NCBI GenBank assembly: GCA_947175325.1
Contig: CAMWME010000002.1
Location: 62,001-126,000, forward strand
DNA from: an uncultured Clostridia bacterium
GTDB taxonomy: Bacteria; Bacillota; Clostridia; Christensenellales; Borkfalkiaceae
Direction of reading: 5' to 3'
Length of the DNA: 64,000 bases
Both the position numbers and the translations under genes were made by a program. Position 1 is the stretch's first letter. Each line of letters starts with the position of its first letter. The notes below the pieces were generated by a model. The model saw only the letters and a program-made list of their open reading frames with translations. It was not told the DNA's origin and made no database searches. Shown here piece by piece: positions 52,443 to 61,143 of the stretch.

Positions 52443-52465
52443 TTAAACCGTAATAAACATAAATT

Positions 52466-52494
52466 CGGCGGCACGCCAAAACAGTGTGCCGCCG
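52466..52494 (-). terminator. Stem-loop after small ATPase gene
   Basis: CGGCGGCAC and GTGCCGCCG form a perfect 9-bp stem with an 11-nt loop, 15 bp past the stop of the 135-aa ATPase. The T-tract on the minus strand is modest (AATTTATGTTTATT). Confidence 0.65.
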
Positions 52495-52509
52495 CAAGTT
52501 CAGTTTTTG

Positions 52510-52917
52510 TTAAACGTACTTTTTAACGAAGTCGGGAAGGTCCGCCTCGTCGCAACTGCAAGTAACCGTTATGGTTATATCGTTTTCGGCTGAAATCTTG
52601 TCAAGCATATAGAAGATGCCCGCAAGCTCTGAAAGCCCCTTGCCCGTGATGCGGGCAATTCCGTCTAAGTAGAGATATTCGTGGTCGCTGTTGCAAGCAG
52701 CAACGCCCTTTATAAAACCGCAAAGCGCTTCTTCGCCGGCTATCGCCCAATCCTTTACGTCGATAAAGCGAACGTTACGGTTTACGTCGTACATACATCT
52801 TTTATTGTCAGTAATGAATACGCTTAAACCTTTTGCGCTTTTTACGTCCTCGTTTGCGGCGTCGATAAGCTTTTTAGTCTTGCCGGTACCCTTTGCGCCG
52901 TAAATAATTTTAATCAT
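52510..52917 (-). CDS. Small P-loop ATPase, unknown
   Basis: A 135-aa protein with Walker A GAKGTGKTKKL (residues 7-17), a Walker B-like YLYLDGI (about 81-87), and a Cys pair near the end (TCSCDE). It looks like a minimal RecA/ASCE-type NTPase such as a stand-alone ATP-binding protein. GGAGGG precedes the start. It stands alone between thrC and the aminotransferase gene with its own terminator and promoter region. Function is unknown. Confidence 0.8.
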   Translation of the reverse strand: MIKIIYGAKGTGKTKKLIDAANEDVKSAKGLSVFITDNKRCMYDVNRNVRFIDVKDWAIAGEEALCGFIKGVAACNSDHEYLYLDGIARITGKGLSELAGIFYMLDKISAENDITITVTCSCDEADLPDFVKKYV

Positions 52918-52941
52918 TGAAAGTCCCTCCGAAAAGATTTG

Positions 52942-52961
52942 ATAAGATATTATACTTATCT
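52942..52961. promoter_or_regulatory. Inverted repeat over promoter of small ATPase gene
   Basis: GATAAG and CTTATC are inverted with the minus-strand -10 TATAAT in the centre. A repressor bound here would block the promoter of the 135-aa ATPase gene. The -35 is weak. Confidence 0.4.
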
Positions 52962-53026
52962 TTTTTATATTCTATCAGTTTTTAAACGGAATTTCAATAG
53001 GTAACGTAAAATTTCGCCAAAATTTC

Positions 53027-54229
53027 TTATTCGCATTCTTTGGCGAACTCTGCGATACGGGCAAGCCCTTCGAGCATATCCGCCGTAGATAACGCGTAGG
53101 ATAAGCGCACCGCGTCGTCGTCGCCGAAACAAACGCCGGGGGTTACGGCAACTTGTTTGTGGGTTAAAAGAAGGTCGGCAACCTCCATACTGCCCTTTAA
53201 CTTTACGCCTTTATAGTGTTTGCCGTAGAGGTTGTCGCATAAAAGCATTACGTAGAACGCACCGTCGGGCTTGACGTAGTCAAGGCCTAAGCTTTTCATT
53301 TCTTCGAGCTTTTCTATCATTTTTTCGCGCCGTCTGCCGAAAGCCGCTATCATGTCCTTCATGGGCTTATCGTCCCCTTCGAGGGCGGCAAGCGCGGCGT
53401 ACTGAGTCATGGTGTTGACGTTTGACGTCGAGTGGCTTTGGAAGGACGAGATTGCCTTTGCGACGTGGGGCGGGCAAGCAAGGTAGCCCAAGCGCCAGCC
53501 CGTCATTGCATAGCTTTTGGATACGCCGTTTACGACTATCGTCAAGTCCTTCATTTCGAGCGAGCACTGCGCGATTGAAAAGTGAGGCGCGTTGCCGTAG
53601 TTTAACTTTTCGTAAATTTCGTCCGCGAGAACTACTATGTTATGCTCCACGCAAACGTCGGCAATGGCGCGGATTTCCTTCTCGGTATACACTGCGCCCG
53701 TGGGATTGCTGGGGCTGTTGAAAATAAACATTTTCGTGCGGGGGGAAATTGCCGCCTCTAATTGTGCCGCAGTTATTTTGTAGCCGTGGCGGGGCTTTGA
53801 ATATATGTATTCGGGTATGCCGCCGCAAGCCTTGACGACTTCGGGGTAAGTAAGCCAGTAGGGCTTTGACATTAACACCTCGTCCCCTTCGTTGATAACG
53901 GCGAAGATTGCGTTGAAGATTGAGTGCTTCGCGCCGTTGGATACGATTATTTGCGAGGGGTCGTAGTCAAGCCCGTTTTCTTCTTTGAGTTTTTTTGCGA
54001 TGGCTTTTTTAAGCGCGGGAAGTCCCGCCGCCGCCACGTACTTGGTGTAGCCTTTATCAAGCGCGTCCTTCGCCGCGTCGCAAATGTGCTTGGGGGTGTT
54101 GAAGTCGGGCTCGCCGATGCCGAAATTTATTACCTTTACGCCTTGCGCCTTTAACTCGTTTGCCTTGGCGGAAATTGCCAAGGTCATCGAAGGTGCAATG
54201 GACGAAACCCGCTTGGATACTTCTATCAT
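53027..54229 (-). CDS. Class I aminotransferase (aspartate aminotransferase type)
   Basis: A 400-aa fold-type I PLP enzyme. Typical blocks are FGIGEPDFNTP (N-terminus), NSPSNPTGAVY, ADEIYEKL and the PLP lysine in SKSYAMTGWRLGYLA (about 236-250), with C-terminal RLSYALS carrying the substrate-binding Arg. It belongs to the aspartate/prephenate aminotransferase I-gamma group common in Firmicutes. Amino-acid specificity cannot be fixed by sequence reading alone. GAGG precedes the start. Confidence 0.93.
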   Translation of the reverse strand: MIEVSKRVSSIAPSMTLAISAKANELKAQGVKVINFGIGEPDFNTPKHICDAAKDALDKGYTKYVAAAGLPALKKAIAKKLKEENGLDYDPSQIIVSNGAKHSIFNAIFAVINEGDEVLMSKPYWLTYPEVVKACGGIPEYIYSKPRHGYKITAAQLEAAISPRTKMFIFNSPSNPTGAVYTEKEIRAIADVCVEHNIVVLADEIYEKLNYGNAPHFSIAQCSLEMKDLTIVVNGVSKSYAMTGWRLGYLACPPHVAKAISSFQSHSTSNVNTMTQYAALAALEGDDKPMKDMIAAFGRRREKMIEKLEEMKSLGLDYVKPDGAFYVMLLCDNLYGKHYKGVKLKGSMEVADLLLTHKQVAVTPGVCFGDDDAVRLSYALSTADMLEGLARIAEFAKECE

Positions 54230-54266
54230 AAAAACCTCAATTTAATTTTAATTCGTGATTTGTTCG

Positions 54267-55127
54267 TCAAGCGTTTGCGGCTTTGTAGTCTTCTACCGCC
54301 TTTTTAGCGGCGTCCGAAGCGTTGACGGTGGAGCTGCCGAAGTTTGAGAAGTTGTAAACGACCTTCAAGCCATCGCTATGTGTATAGCCCTCGTATTCAT
54401 ATTCATAGAGGTATTCAGTAGAATAGCTAACGACGTAGCCGTCCTTAACGGAAACGGAAACCGCAGTTTCAACACCGTACTGCCACAAGGTTGCGGTATA
54501 AACGCCGTCCGCATAGGTGAAGGATTCGTAAAGGTCCGTTAAGGCTGCGTTTGCCGTGCCGTCCTTATCCGTTGCATAGGTTGAGTTTAATACGTCGATT
54601 GTACTACCGTCGATAGTATCAAGCGTAGAAACAGACCACTCGGCATCTTCTTCTTGGGTGCTGTAATATGCCGAGTAATAAGTTTCACCGTCTTTTGCGA
54701 TATAGCTTTCAATATCGTATTCTTGATTTTTATATTCCTTTTGCCAATCTTCGTCATCGGGTACGCCCGTAGCTACGACTTTAACTTTCGTCTTGCCGTA
54801 GGTATTACCGTCATAGTAAGCCGTGCCGTTGCGTGTATCAATTACGCTCAAATTTATTTCACCTAATTCATCGTCGGTGCCGCTTGCCTTATACGTGTCT
54901 TCCCTATATAATTTAACGGTGTAACTTTCTGCTGCGAGGGTAGCTTCGAATGCTTTCGCCCAGCCCTCTGCGTCTACTTGCACTCCTTTTACTACGGTGC
55001 TAAGGTCGTCACCGTCGTTGCCCCCGTTTTCGCTGCCGCCGCCGTTATCGTTGCAAGCGGTAAAGCCTATGATACTCGTTGCGGCAACTACGCCGACGAG
55101 TAGCGTTGCCAAAAACTTTTTGTTCAT
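54267..55127 (-). CDS. Putative lipoprotein, paralogue of 55.3 kb gene
   Basis: I start this at the ATG at 55127 (MNKKFLATL, 286 aa) with AGGAAA upstream. The signal peptide ends in FTAC, followed by a Gly/Asn/Asp spacer. The mature part is nearly colinear with the 55.3 kb protein: VQVDAEGWAKAFEATLAAES, DGNTYGKTKV, YYSAYYSTQEE, VSVSVKDGYVVSYS and NFSNFGSSTVNASDAAKKA. The two are clear tandem duplicates. Function is unknown; surface-exposed ligand binding is a guess. Confidence 0.85.
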   Translation of the reverse strand: MNKKFLATLLVGVVAATSIIGFTACNDNGGGSENGGNDGDDLSTVVKGVQVDAEGWAKAFEATLAAESYTVKLYREDTYKASGTDDELGEINLSVIDTRNGTAYYDGNTYGKTKVKVVATGVPDDEDWQKEYKNQEYDIESYIAKDGETYYSAYYSTQEEDAEWSVSTLDTIDGSTIDVLNSTYATDKDGTANAALTDLYESFTYADGVYTATLWQYGVETAVSVSVKDGYVVSYSTEYLYEYEYEGYTHSDGLKVVYNFSNFGSSTVNASDAAKKAVEDYKAANA

Positions 55128-55209
55128 AATTTTATTTCCTACGGTTAATTTGAGATTATTATACATTAATAAATAACCGTTTGGCAAATATTTTTTATCA
55201 AATGATAAA

Positions 55210-55241
55210 AAGCCCGCCGTGCGGTTTCGCGCGGCGGGCTT
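55210..55241 (-). terminator. Terminator after 55.3 kb lipoprotein gene
   Basis: AAGCCCGCCG and CGGCGGGCTT form the stem, extended inward by GC-rich pairs around GTTTC. On the minus strand TTTTTATCATTT follows. Confidence 0.85.
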
Positions 55242-55312
55242 ATATTTAAGTTTGATTTGTGGTTAGTCGGTCAACCGTTTAAGCAAATAAGATACTTGAT
55301 TAAACGGAACGT

Positions 55313-56548
55313 TTACGCTTGCACGACGTAAATTAATTTTACGGTTACGCCGTTGCCGTAGTTGACACTCGTCGTCAACTTATTTTCCGATAAGGTAAAC
55401 GACTGAGGCGTGGCTGATCCTTGCATTGGTTCTCCGCCCATAGTTACGGGCGTGAGAGTGATTACGTTATCATTCTCGGTATAAGTTCCTGCGACGGTAT
55501 AATCTTGTTCTTGAACTGTCTGAGGCATAGTGAAGCCCCCGTTGTTGTTGAAAATTATCGTGGAGCCGTTATACCCCGCTTCCATCTCGGGCTTCATAGC
55601 TTCCATTTGCTTAATTTGTTCTTCGGATACGTTCGCGCCGTATTCGAAAACTATGCTATCGTATGCGAAAGTTTTGCCGGCTACTGCAGAATCTGCGGGT
55701 TCTTTGGGTGCATTTGCGGTTTTGTAATCCTCAACCGCTTTTTTAGCCGCGTCCGAAGGAGTAACGGTGGTGCTGCCGAAGTTCGAGAAGTTGTAAACGA
55801 GTTTATACTCTTCGCTCTCCTTGCCGTCCTCGTCCTCTTCTTCATAGAGACCGTCCGTCGAATAGCCCACTACGTAGCCGTCCTTAACGGAAACGGAAAC
55901 CTTAACTTCCGAATCGTACTGCCACAAGGTTGCGTTGTAAACGCCTTCTTCATAAGTGAAAGAGTCGTAGAGTTTATCCAAGGTTGAGGTTGTGCCCTTC
56001 GCCTCGGTTGCATAGTCCGTACCTAATACGTTGATTGCACTGCCGCCGATAGAATCAATCGTTTCAACCGTCCACTCGGCGTTTTCCTCTTTGGTGCTGT
56101 AATATGCGCTGTAATAAACGTCGCCGTCTTTAACGATATAGTCCTCAAACTCGTATTCACTGTTTTTGTATTTTTTTTGATACCGTTCGTCGTCGGGTAC
56201 GCCCGTAGCCACGGTTTTAACTTTCGTCGTGCCGTAGGTATTACCGTCGTAGTACGCCAAGCCGGTGCGTGTTTCGGTTACGCTCAAATCTATTTCGCCT
56301 ATTTCTTCGAGAGTGCCTTTTGCTTTATAGGTACTTTCCATATACGCTTTTATGGTGTAGCTTTTTGCTGCGAGGGTAGTTTCGAAAGCCTTTGCCCAGC
56401 CTTCCTTGTCTACTTGTACGCCCGCTACGACGGTGTCGGGGATGTTTTCTTCGCCGCCGTTATCACCGTTGTTACAAGCGGTAAGACCGATTATGCCCGT
56501 TGACAAAACTGCACTTGCAATTAAAGTTGCTATTAACTTCTTCTTCAT
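55313..56548 (-). CDS. Putative lipoprotein with extra C-terminal domain
   Basis: I start this at the ATG at 56548 (MKKKLIATL, 411 aa; AAGGAG site); the longer ORF would translate the palindromic repeat. It has lipobox LTAC. Residues to about 280 are colinear with the 54.3 kb lipoprotein (VQVDKEGWAKAFETTLAAKS, DGNTYGTTKV, VSVSVKDGYVVGYS). The last 120 residues are an additional domain with FEYGANVSEEQIKQM, NNNGGFTM and YTENDNVITLTPV, a pattern seen in lipocalin-like DUF modules. It ends with a solid terminator. Confidence 0.85.
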   Translation of the reverse strand: MKKKLIATLIASAVLSTGIIGLTACNNGDNGGEENIPDTVVAGVQVDKEGWAKAFETTLAAKSYTIKAYMESTYKAKGTLEEIGEIDLSVTETRTGLAYYDGNTYGTTKVKTVATGVPDDERYQKKYKNSEYEFEDYIVKDGDVYYSAYYSTKEENAEWTVETIDSIGGSAINVLGTDYATEAKGTTSTLDKLYDSFTYEEGVYNATLWQYDSEVKVSVSVKDGYVVGYSTDGLYEEEDEDGKESEEYKLVYNFSNFGSTTVTPSDAAKKAVEDYKTANAPKEPADSAVAGKTFAYDSIVFEYGANVSEEQIKQMEAMKPEMEAGYNGSTIIFNNNGGFTMPQTVQEQDYTVAGTYTENDNVITLTPVTMGGEPMQGSATPQSFTLSENKLTTSVNYGNGVTVKLIYVVQA

Positions 56549-56584
56549 TTTTACTCCTTTTTTCAAAGGGCTATAAATGCGGAC

Positions 56585-56624
56585 TGTGCTGTGGCGTGCC
56601 ACAGCACAGAGGGACGTCCCTCTG
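56585..56624. repeat. Tandem palindromes upstream of lipoprotein gene
   Basis: TGTGCTGTGGC/GCCACAGCACA (11-bp arms, 2-nt loop) directly followed by the 18-bp perfect palindrome CAGAGGGACGTCCCTCTG. It lies between upp and the lipoprotein gene and lacks coding content. It is likely an interspersed repeat or a double hairpin terminator for upp. Confidence 0.65.
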
Positions 56625-56701
56625 AACTTACTTTATTTCATTGATTATATTATATCACTTTTTTGTGGAAAAATCAACCTTTTTTGTCAAATTTCGGCAG
56701 T

Positions 56702-57340
56702 TTATTTCGTGCCGAAAAGCCTATCGCCCGCGTCGCCTAAGCCGGGGAGAATATAGCCGTTTGCGTTGAGCTGTCTATCAAGCGTGGATACGTAGACGGC
56801 AACGTCGGGGTGGGTTTCCGCCACCTTCGATACGCCCTCGGGCGCGCCGATTATTGCCATAAATTTAATCTTTTTGCAGCCGCGTTTTTTAAGCGCCGCC
56901 AAGGCGTCGCAAGCCGAGCCGCCCGTCGCAAGCATGGGGTCGACGAGGAAAACCGTTTTATCCTCTATCCCGTCGGGGAGCTTGCAATAGTATTCTTGAG
57001 GTTCGAGCGTTTCTTCGTCGCGGTACATTCCTATGTGCCCCACCTTCGCCGTGGGGAAGACCTTGTGAACGCCGTTGACCATGCCGAGCCCCGCGCGCAA
57101 AATGGGCACGATGGCAATGCTTTCTTCGGGGACCTTGTACTGAGTGGTTACCTCCAAGGGGGTTTCGACTTGTACGGGAACGAGCTGTACGTCCCTCATA
57201 CTTTCGTAAGTCATCATGGTGGTGATTTCTTCAATGAGTTCACGGAATTCTTTCATGCCCGTGTTTTTGTCGCGCAAGATTGAGATTTTGTGCTTGATAA
57301 GCGGGTGGTCGAAAACGAACACGTTATTATACTTTTTCAT
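56702..57340 (-). CDS. upp: Uracil phosphoribosyltransferase
   Basis: A 212-aa enzyme making UMP from uracil and PRPP. The PRPP loop [14 protein letters not shown] (about 133-146) and the C-terminal uracil site [13 protein letters not shown] are diagnostic. It has its own promoter, 36 bp upstream of the start. Pyrimidine salvage is a core function. Confidence 0.97.
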   Translation of the reverse strand: MKKYNNVFVFDHPLIKHKISILRDKNTGMKEFRELIEEITTMMTYESMRDVQLVPVQVETPLEVTTQYKVPEESIAIVPILRAGLGMVNGVHKVFPTAKVGHIGMYRDEETLEPQEYYCKLPDGIEDKTVFLVDPMLATGGSACDALAALKKRGCKKIKFMAIIGAPEGVSKVAETHPDVAVYVSTLDRQLNANGYILPGLGDAGDRLFGTK

Positions 57341-57375
57341 TGGCGTTCTCCCTTCGGTTGATTTGAACTTTTGAT

Positions 57376-57404
57376 ATTATATCACAGACTTGCCCGAATT
57401 GCAA
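57376..57404 (-). promoter_or_regulatory. Promoter of upp
   Basis: On the minus strand TTGCAA, a 17-bp spacer and TATAAT with extended TGA, the same hexamers as at the importer and kduD promoters. Confidence 0.75.
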
Positions 57405-57434
57405 CCGACGGGAGAATAAACGGCAAAAATTAAC

Positions 57435-57466
57435 TTGACAATTATTATTTCATTTGTTAATATAAT
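57435..57466 (+). promoter_or_regulatory. Promoter of tRNA-Leu
   Basis: A consensus TTGACA at 57435 and TATAAT at 57461 are 20 bp apart; an alternative -10 TAATAT has a 17-bp spacer. The tRNA begins 34 bp after the distal hexamer. Confidence 0.6.
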
Positions 57467-57500
57467 TTAGCAAAAAACCTAATACCCGTTTAATAACCAC

Positions 57501-57587
57501 GCCCGAGTGGTGGAATAGGCAGACGCAAGGGACTTAAAATCCCTCGGTAGAAATACCGTGCCGGTTCAAGTCCGGCCTCGGGCACCA
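57501..57587 (+). tRNA. tRNA-Leu (UAA anticodon)
   Basis: An 87-nt class II tRNA. The acceptor arms GCCCGAG and CTCGGGC pair, with discriminator A and encoded CCA. The anticodon loop CTTAAAA gives anticodon TAA (57535-57537). A long variable arm (CGGTAGAAATACCG) and the T-arm GGTTCAAGTCC are present. The AT-rich island begins just after its 3' end, and tRNA 3' ends are common integration sites. Confidence 0.97.
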
Positions 57588-57593
57588 TTCAAG

Positions 57594-57634
57594 AAAAATA
57601 CGAACCGCTCAGAAAAACGGTTCGTATTTTTTTG
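57594..57634 (+). terminator. Terminator after tRNA-Leu
   Basis: AATACGAACCG and CGGTTCGTATT form an 11-bp stem, followed by TTTTTTG. It starts about 7 bp past the tRNA CCA end. Confidence 0.85.
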
Positions 57635-57813
57635 TTGCAAATAATTATTTCGGGGTAAGATTTAAGTGGTAATTTCGCTATTTAAATTCTAATCTCGCAT
57701 TGTTGCGTTAAATGATTAGTGGCAGATTATAGTATTCTTTTGTTTTTATAGGATAATTTCTTATTATTTGCAAGTTAATTCTAATGGTCTTTCTTGCGAG
57801 GATCTCATACAAT

Positions 57814-58581
57814 TTAATTTCTATTGCAATAATTTTCTAAAATACGAATTTGATTTTTCTGCAAATCCAACCTATCTAATTCCATTGTAAGCCATTGACA
57901 ATTAGAAGATAATAACTCTTCCAACAATATTACTTCCTCTAATTCATTAGGACTTGAAAATGCTAAATGATTAGTTTTCTCATCTTCACTTAAATAGAGA
58001 TGACTATGAACGCATTTTTGACTCTCTAATAGATGTTTGTAGACTGATAATAATGCTTTGTCATTTTTAGTAGCAATTTTCGCATGCCCTATATCAAAGC
58101 TAAAAAACACATTATCAATTAGTAGAGCTTCTTTTAAAAAACTTATATTTGTAGTTAATCCCTTTATAAGGTTTTCAACACAAATTTTTATATTTAATGA
58201 TTTAGCAAATGAAGCTATTTCAGTTAATTTCTTAATGCCAACTTCAAAAATACTATTTTCTAAATATCCGACATGTAGTATAGCGTATTCTCCCCCCATA
58301 TTATGAATAAACTCCAAATAACTTTTAATAATCCTTACAGATAAATCACAAATTGTGCTATTGGGATGCGCTATTTCAATATACGAATGCGGTAAGTGAT
58401 ATCGTATTTGTAAATTGTTTTTTTTAATATCCGAAATAATTTGATTAGTGCGAATCTCACTAAGAGTGGGAGGAATAAAGTCAAAGTCCCATTCTATAGC
58501 CTTATATTTATTTTTTAATGCTGTTAATATCACATCATCTATATATTTACAGCATAAAGATGAATAAGCAAAAACTCTCAT
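57814..58581 (-). CDS. Xylose-isomerase-like TIM barrel protein, last gene of island operon
   Basis: A 255-aa protein of the sugar phosphate isomerase/epimerase (AP endonuclease 2) superfamily. Visible strand-end ligands include YHLPHSYIEIAHP (His), ILHVGYLE, CVENLIKG (Glu), FSFDIGHAKI (Asp/His), HSHLYLSEDE (His) and LTMELDR (Glu), so a full metal site is probable. Such barrels act as isomerases, epimerases or nucleases. Its start overlaps the methyltransferase stop by 4 bp. It is different from the pectin-locus barrel at 16.5 kb and has no near paralogue here. Confidence 0.8.
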   Translation of the reverse strand: MRVFAYSSLCCKYIDDVILTALKNKYKAIEWDFDFIPPTLSEIRTNQIISDIKKNNLQIRYHLPHSYIEIAHPNSTICDLSVRIIKSYLEFIHNMGGEYAILHVGYLENSIFEVGIKKLTEIASFAKSLNIKICVENLIKGLTTNISFLKEALLIDNVFFSFDIGHAKIATKNDKALLSVYKHLLESQKCVHSHLYLSEDEKTNHLAFSSPNELEEVILLEELLSSNCQWLTMELDRLDLQKNQIRILENYCNRN

Positions 58582-59198
58582 AAAAGTTTTCTCGCAAACA
58601 ATTTTGCTTTACCATGATAATGTTTAGGACCATGTAGTTCATCCACTTTAATATATTCTGCATATTTTAGAATTTCAAAATCATCAAAAAATTTTTTCAA
58701 TTCGTTTTTCTTAAAATAGTGCTTAATAAATAAAGAACACTCGCTCGCATTATCTAAATCTTTTTTAAACCCAGGGTCATCTTCAGTAAAAACCATTATA
58801 TATACATACCCACCAGGTTTAATAATGCGCTTAATTTCATTGATTGTTTTACAAATGTAACCAAACTCCATATGGTCTAAAGATGTCAATGCAACTAAAA
58901 ACCCTATATCCGACAATTTCCCCGACGCGGATAAAAAATCATTATTAATAACAGTCAAAGGTATTCCACTTTCTTGTGCTCTAAGTTCTATTTTTTTTGC
59001 GCCAATCTTACTTGGTTCAATTGCTGTAACATTAAAACCAAGTGAAGCTAAAAACAAAGAATTACGTCCTTCCCCGGCACCCAAATCAACAGCAGAACAA
59101 GGATTAACCTTATACTCAATGAGACATTCCTCCATACCACCTGAATGTTCTTCACTAAAATATGAATATTTTCTTGAGTAAAAATCATCAAAATTCAT
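58578..59198 (-). CDS. SAM-dependent methyltransferase (TehB-like class I)
   Basis: A 206-aa Rossmann methyltransferase. Motif I is AVDLGAGEGRNSLFLASLGF (about 36-55), then an acidic AIEPS, NNDFL (motif II region) and LTSLDHMEFGYI with IIKPGGYVYIMVF (motif III). It resembles small-molecule methyltransferases rather than DNA or rRNA enzymes, as no target-recognition domain or NPPY motif is present. 4-bp overlaps on both sides bind it tightly to the deaminase and the TIM-barrel genes. Confidence 0.85.
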   Translation of the reverse strand: MNFDDFYSRKYSYFSEEHSGGMEECLIEYKVNPCSAVDLGAGEGRNSLFLASLGFNVTAIEPSKIGAKKIELRAQESGIPLTVINNDFLSASGKLSDIGFLVALTSLDHMEFGYICKTINEIKRIIKPGGYVYIMVFTEDDPGFKKDLDNASECSLFIKHYFKKNELKKFFDDFEILKYAEYIKVDELHGPKHYHGKAKLFARKLL

Positions 59199-59701
59199 TT
59201 TTTCAAATCCTCGTATTGGCGAATAAGTTCATTAACATAATACCAAGCAGAACTAGATGAATCATGAGTGGCAATAAATTTTTTCATTAATAAATACTCT
59301 TCATTTTCCATCAATCCACCGACTATTTCAGGTATATTTTCCTTAATTCCTCTCATCTTATCAGCATAACAAACTCCACCATCCGGAAGAGCTGGCATAC
59401 CATACACAATTTTATCAACTCCACATTCAATAGCTGCACCTAGGCACATAATACAAGGTTCAAGTGTTGTATAGAGTACAAGTGGTCTTTCACAAGTGAA
59501 AACTTTTCTCTTTGCCTCCAATAAAACAAATAGCTCACCATGAGCGATTACACCGTTTTCTCGTACATTTGCTGTAACACCTCTGCCAATTTCTTTATCG
59601 TTAGCAACAAGAATAGTAGCTATAGGTAGTTCGCCATATTTTTTCATGCCTTCTTCTGCAAGCTTAATAGCTTCATTCATCCAAAATAAATCTTTATCCA
59701 T
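59195..59701 (-). CDS. Nucleobase/nucleoside deaminase (cytosine/guanine deaminase fold)
   Basis: A 168-aa zinc deaminase with AHGELFVLLEA (metal His and proton-shuttling Glu) and TLEPCIMCLGA (two metal Cys). The HGE variant, instead of the HAE of tRNA adenosine deaminases, is shared with yeast cytosine deaminase. A free base or nucleoside substrate is therefore more likely than tRNA; the exact one is not readable. The ATG has a weak ribosome context. It overlaps the methyltransferase gene by 4 bp. Confidence 0.87.
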   Translation of the reverse strand: MDKDLFWMNEAIKLAEEGMKKYGELPIATILVANDKEIGRGVTANVRENGVIAHGELFVLLEAKRKVFTCERPLVLYTTLEPCIMCLGAAIECGVDKIVYGMPALPDGGVCYADKMRGIKENIPEIVGGLMENEEYLLMKKFIATHDSSSSAWYYVNELIRQYEDLKK

Positions 59702-59735
59702 TTTTTACACCTTCTATGTTGTTTTTATTTTTTTG

Positions 59736-61130
59736 CTACGATTTGTTTATTCGAGTTTTTATAGCTTCAATAATCCATTTACCGACAGTGCCTACGGCAT
59801 TAACACCTAAAGGTATAAAAATCGCAGTTACCCACCATCTCATGGCTTCAGTTAAAGGTTGTGTCGCAATGATAACTCCAAACAATATTATAGCGGCTGA
59901 TGAAACAAAAATAGAAAAAACCCTTGATAATATTAACGATATTTTATATCGTTTTAATTCAACTTTATTTGTAGCAATTAGCTCGTTAACTTTTGCGTCA
60001 TTTTCCTCTTTTTCTTTCTCAAGAATATTTTTTTGCTCCTCGAGCTCAATAAAATCATATTTCTCTAATGCACGCTCAAGGATCAGTAAAGCCTCTACGG
60101 TAGACCATGTCGTAACAGTGAATAAACTACTAAAGTTTAAATACCAAAATCCTTCTGCGGTCTGATTGTGTAAATATGCGTCCATAATATGCTTTAAATC
60201 AGAAGCATTGACTTCTAAACTTATAAGCGCATTAGCCATATCAAAGGGAGTGTTGTTGTTATACGCAGGAGCATAGTTACGAATATTTTCTACATGTAGT
60301 GTAATGTTACATGTAGTAAACAAATCCGGACATGCCAAAAGCAATTCCTTAAGCCCCTTTCTTGTTTCATCAACCATTTCTGCTTTCATTAATGTTAAGC
60401 CATTAATTATTCGGCAAAATGTTGAAGCGACTTTTGTATATTGGGTTTTTAACCCATCAAGTTCGGATCTGTATTTGCTTATAAAATATTCTGCTTGATT
60501 ATTAAAAAAACTAATGGTTTTTGCAATTAGCGAGCGATCTCTATCATTATCTTCAGGATAGCCTTTCGGATTTATTAGACCAAGCACCGCATAAAAAGTT
60601 GTAAATATATATTCCATTCTACTACTTTCGTTTTTATTAGGATCTACTTCTATCTTCTTTTGTGTCGGCTTAGCTTCCCAAAAAGCATATCCATCCTTTT
60701 CAGCGCAACTATGGCGTAGCCAGTCTTCACCACGTTTTATGGCATCCTTTAACTTTTCTGAATCCGCATAATTTCCTACAGCAGCTAACTTTAGTACATA
60801 CGTACAATGTCCTGTCGCAATTGCCGAAGGTTCTTTGTCCATTGAAATAGCCGTATTCCCTTTAGGTAAGACACTCCAGTACCCATCCTGCGCTTGTGCA
60901 TCTAAAAGGAACTTAATCATCGGTTCTACTTTTTTATAAATAGTTAAAGGTAGCGTCTTTGAAGTAAGAAAAAACTCAAGGGCTTCGGCTGTTACCCAAA
61001 TGCCACTAACACTCCCTTGTTCGCTATGATCTTGAAATTTGATTCCGCCATTGGAATTTTGCGACCGGATCAAATAATCAGCACCTCTACGAATTGACTT
61101 TTCGACAGTTTCTCTTCCGTATCTTTCCAT
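59736..61130 (-). CDS. Membrane-anchored alpha/alpha-toroid protein 1
   Basis: A 464-aa protein. Residues 1-350 hold repeats of the terpenoid-cyclase/prenyltransferase toroid type: SGIWVTAEALEFFL, AQDGYWSV, IATGHCTYVLKLAA, GEDWLRHSCAEKDGYAFWE and TVEALLILERAL. A coiled coil (about 365-395, rich in E and K) leads to two C-terminal membrane helices (about 395-420 and 430-455). No DxDD or DDxxD terpene-cyclase motif is seen, so it is likely a binding scaffold or receptor. It is a paralogue of the toroid at 61.7 kb. Confidence 0.8.
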   Translation of the reverse strand: MERYGRETVEKSIRRGADYLIRSQNSNGGIKFQDHSEQGSVSGIWVTAEALEFFLTSKTLPLTIYKKVEPMIKFLLDAQAQDGYWSVLPKGNTAISMDKEPSAIATGHCTYVLKLAAVGNYADSEKLKDAIKRGEDWLRHSCAEKDGYAFWEAKPTQKKIEVDPNKNESSRMEYIFTTFYAVLGLINPKGYPEDNDRDRSLIAKTISFFNNQAEYFISKYRSELDGLKTQYTKVASTFCRIINGLTLMKAEMVDETRKGLKELLLACPDLFTTCNITLHVENIRNYAPAYNNNTPFDMANALISLEVNASDLKHIMDAYLHNQTAEGFWYLNFSSLFTVTTWSTVEALLILERALEKYDFIELEEQKNILEKEKEENDAKVNELIATNKVELKRYKISLILSRVFSIFVSSAAIILFGVIIATQPLTEAMRWWVTAIFIPLGVNAVGTVGKWIIEAIKTRINKS

Positions 61131-61143
61131 ATGATTTCCCTAT

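Noticed and set aside
55549-56602. Upstream extension of the 55.3 kb lipoprotein to 56602
   Set aside because: The extension translates the palindromic repeat; the ATG at 56548 has an AAGGAG site and a normal signal peptide.
57640-57813. Terminator or attachment site after the island operon
   Set aside because: Only a weak CTAATC/GATTAG pairing and no U-tract; no repeat of the tRNA end.
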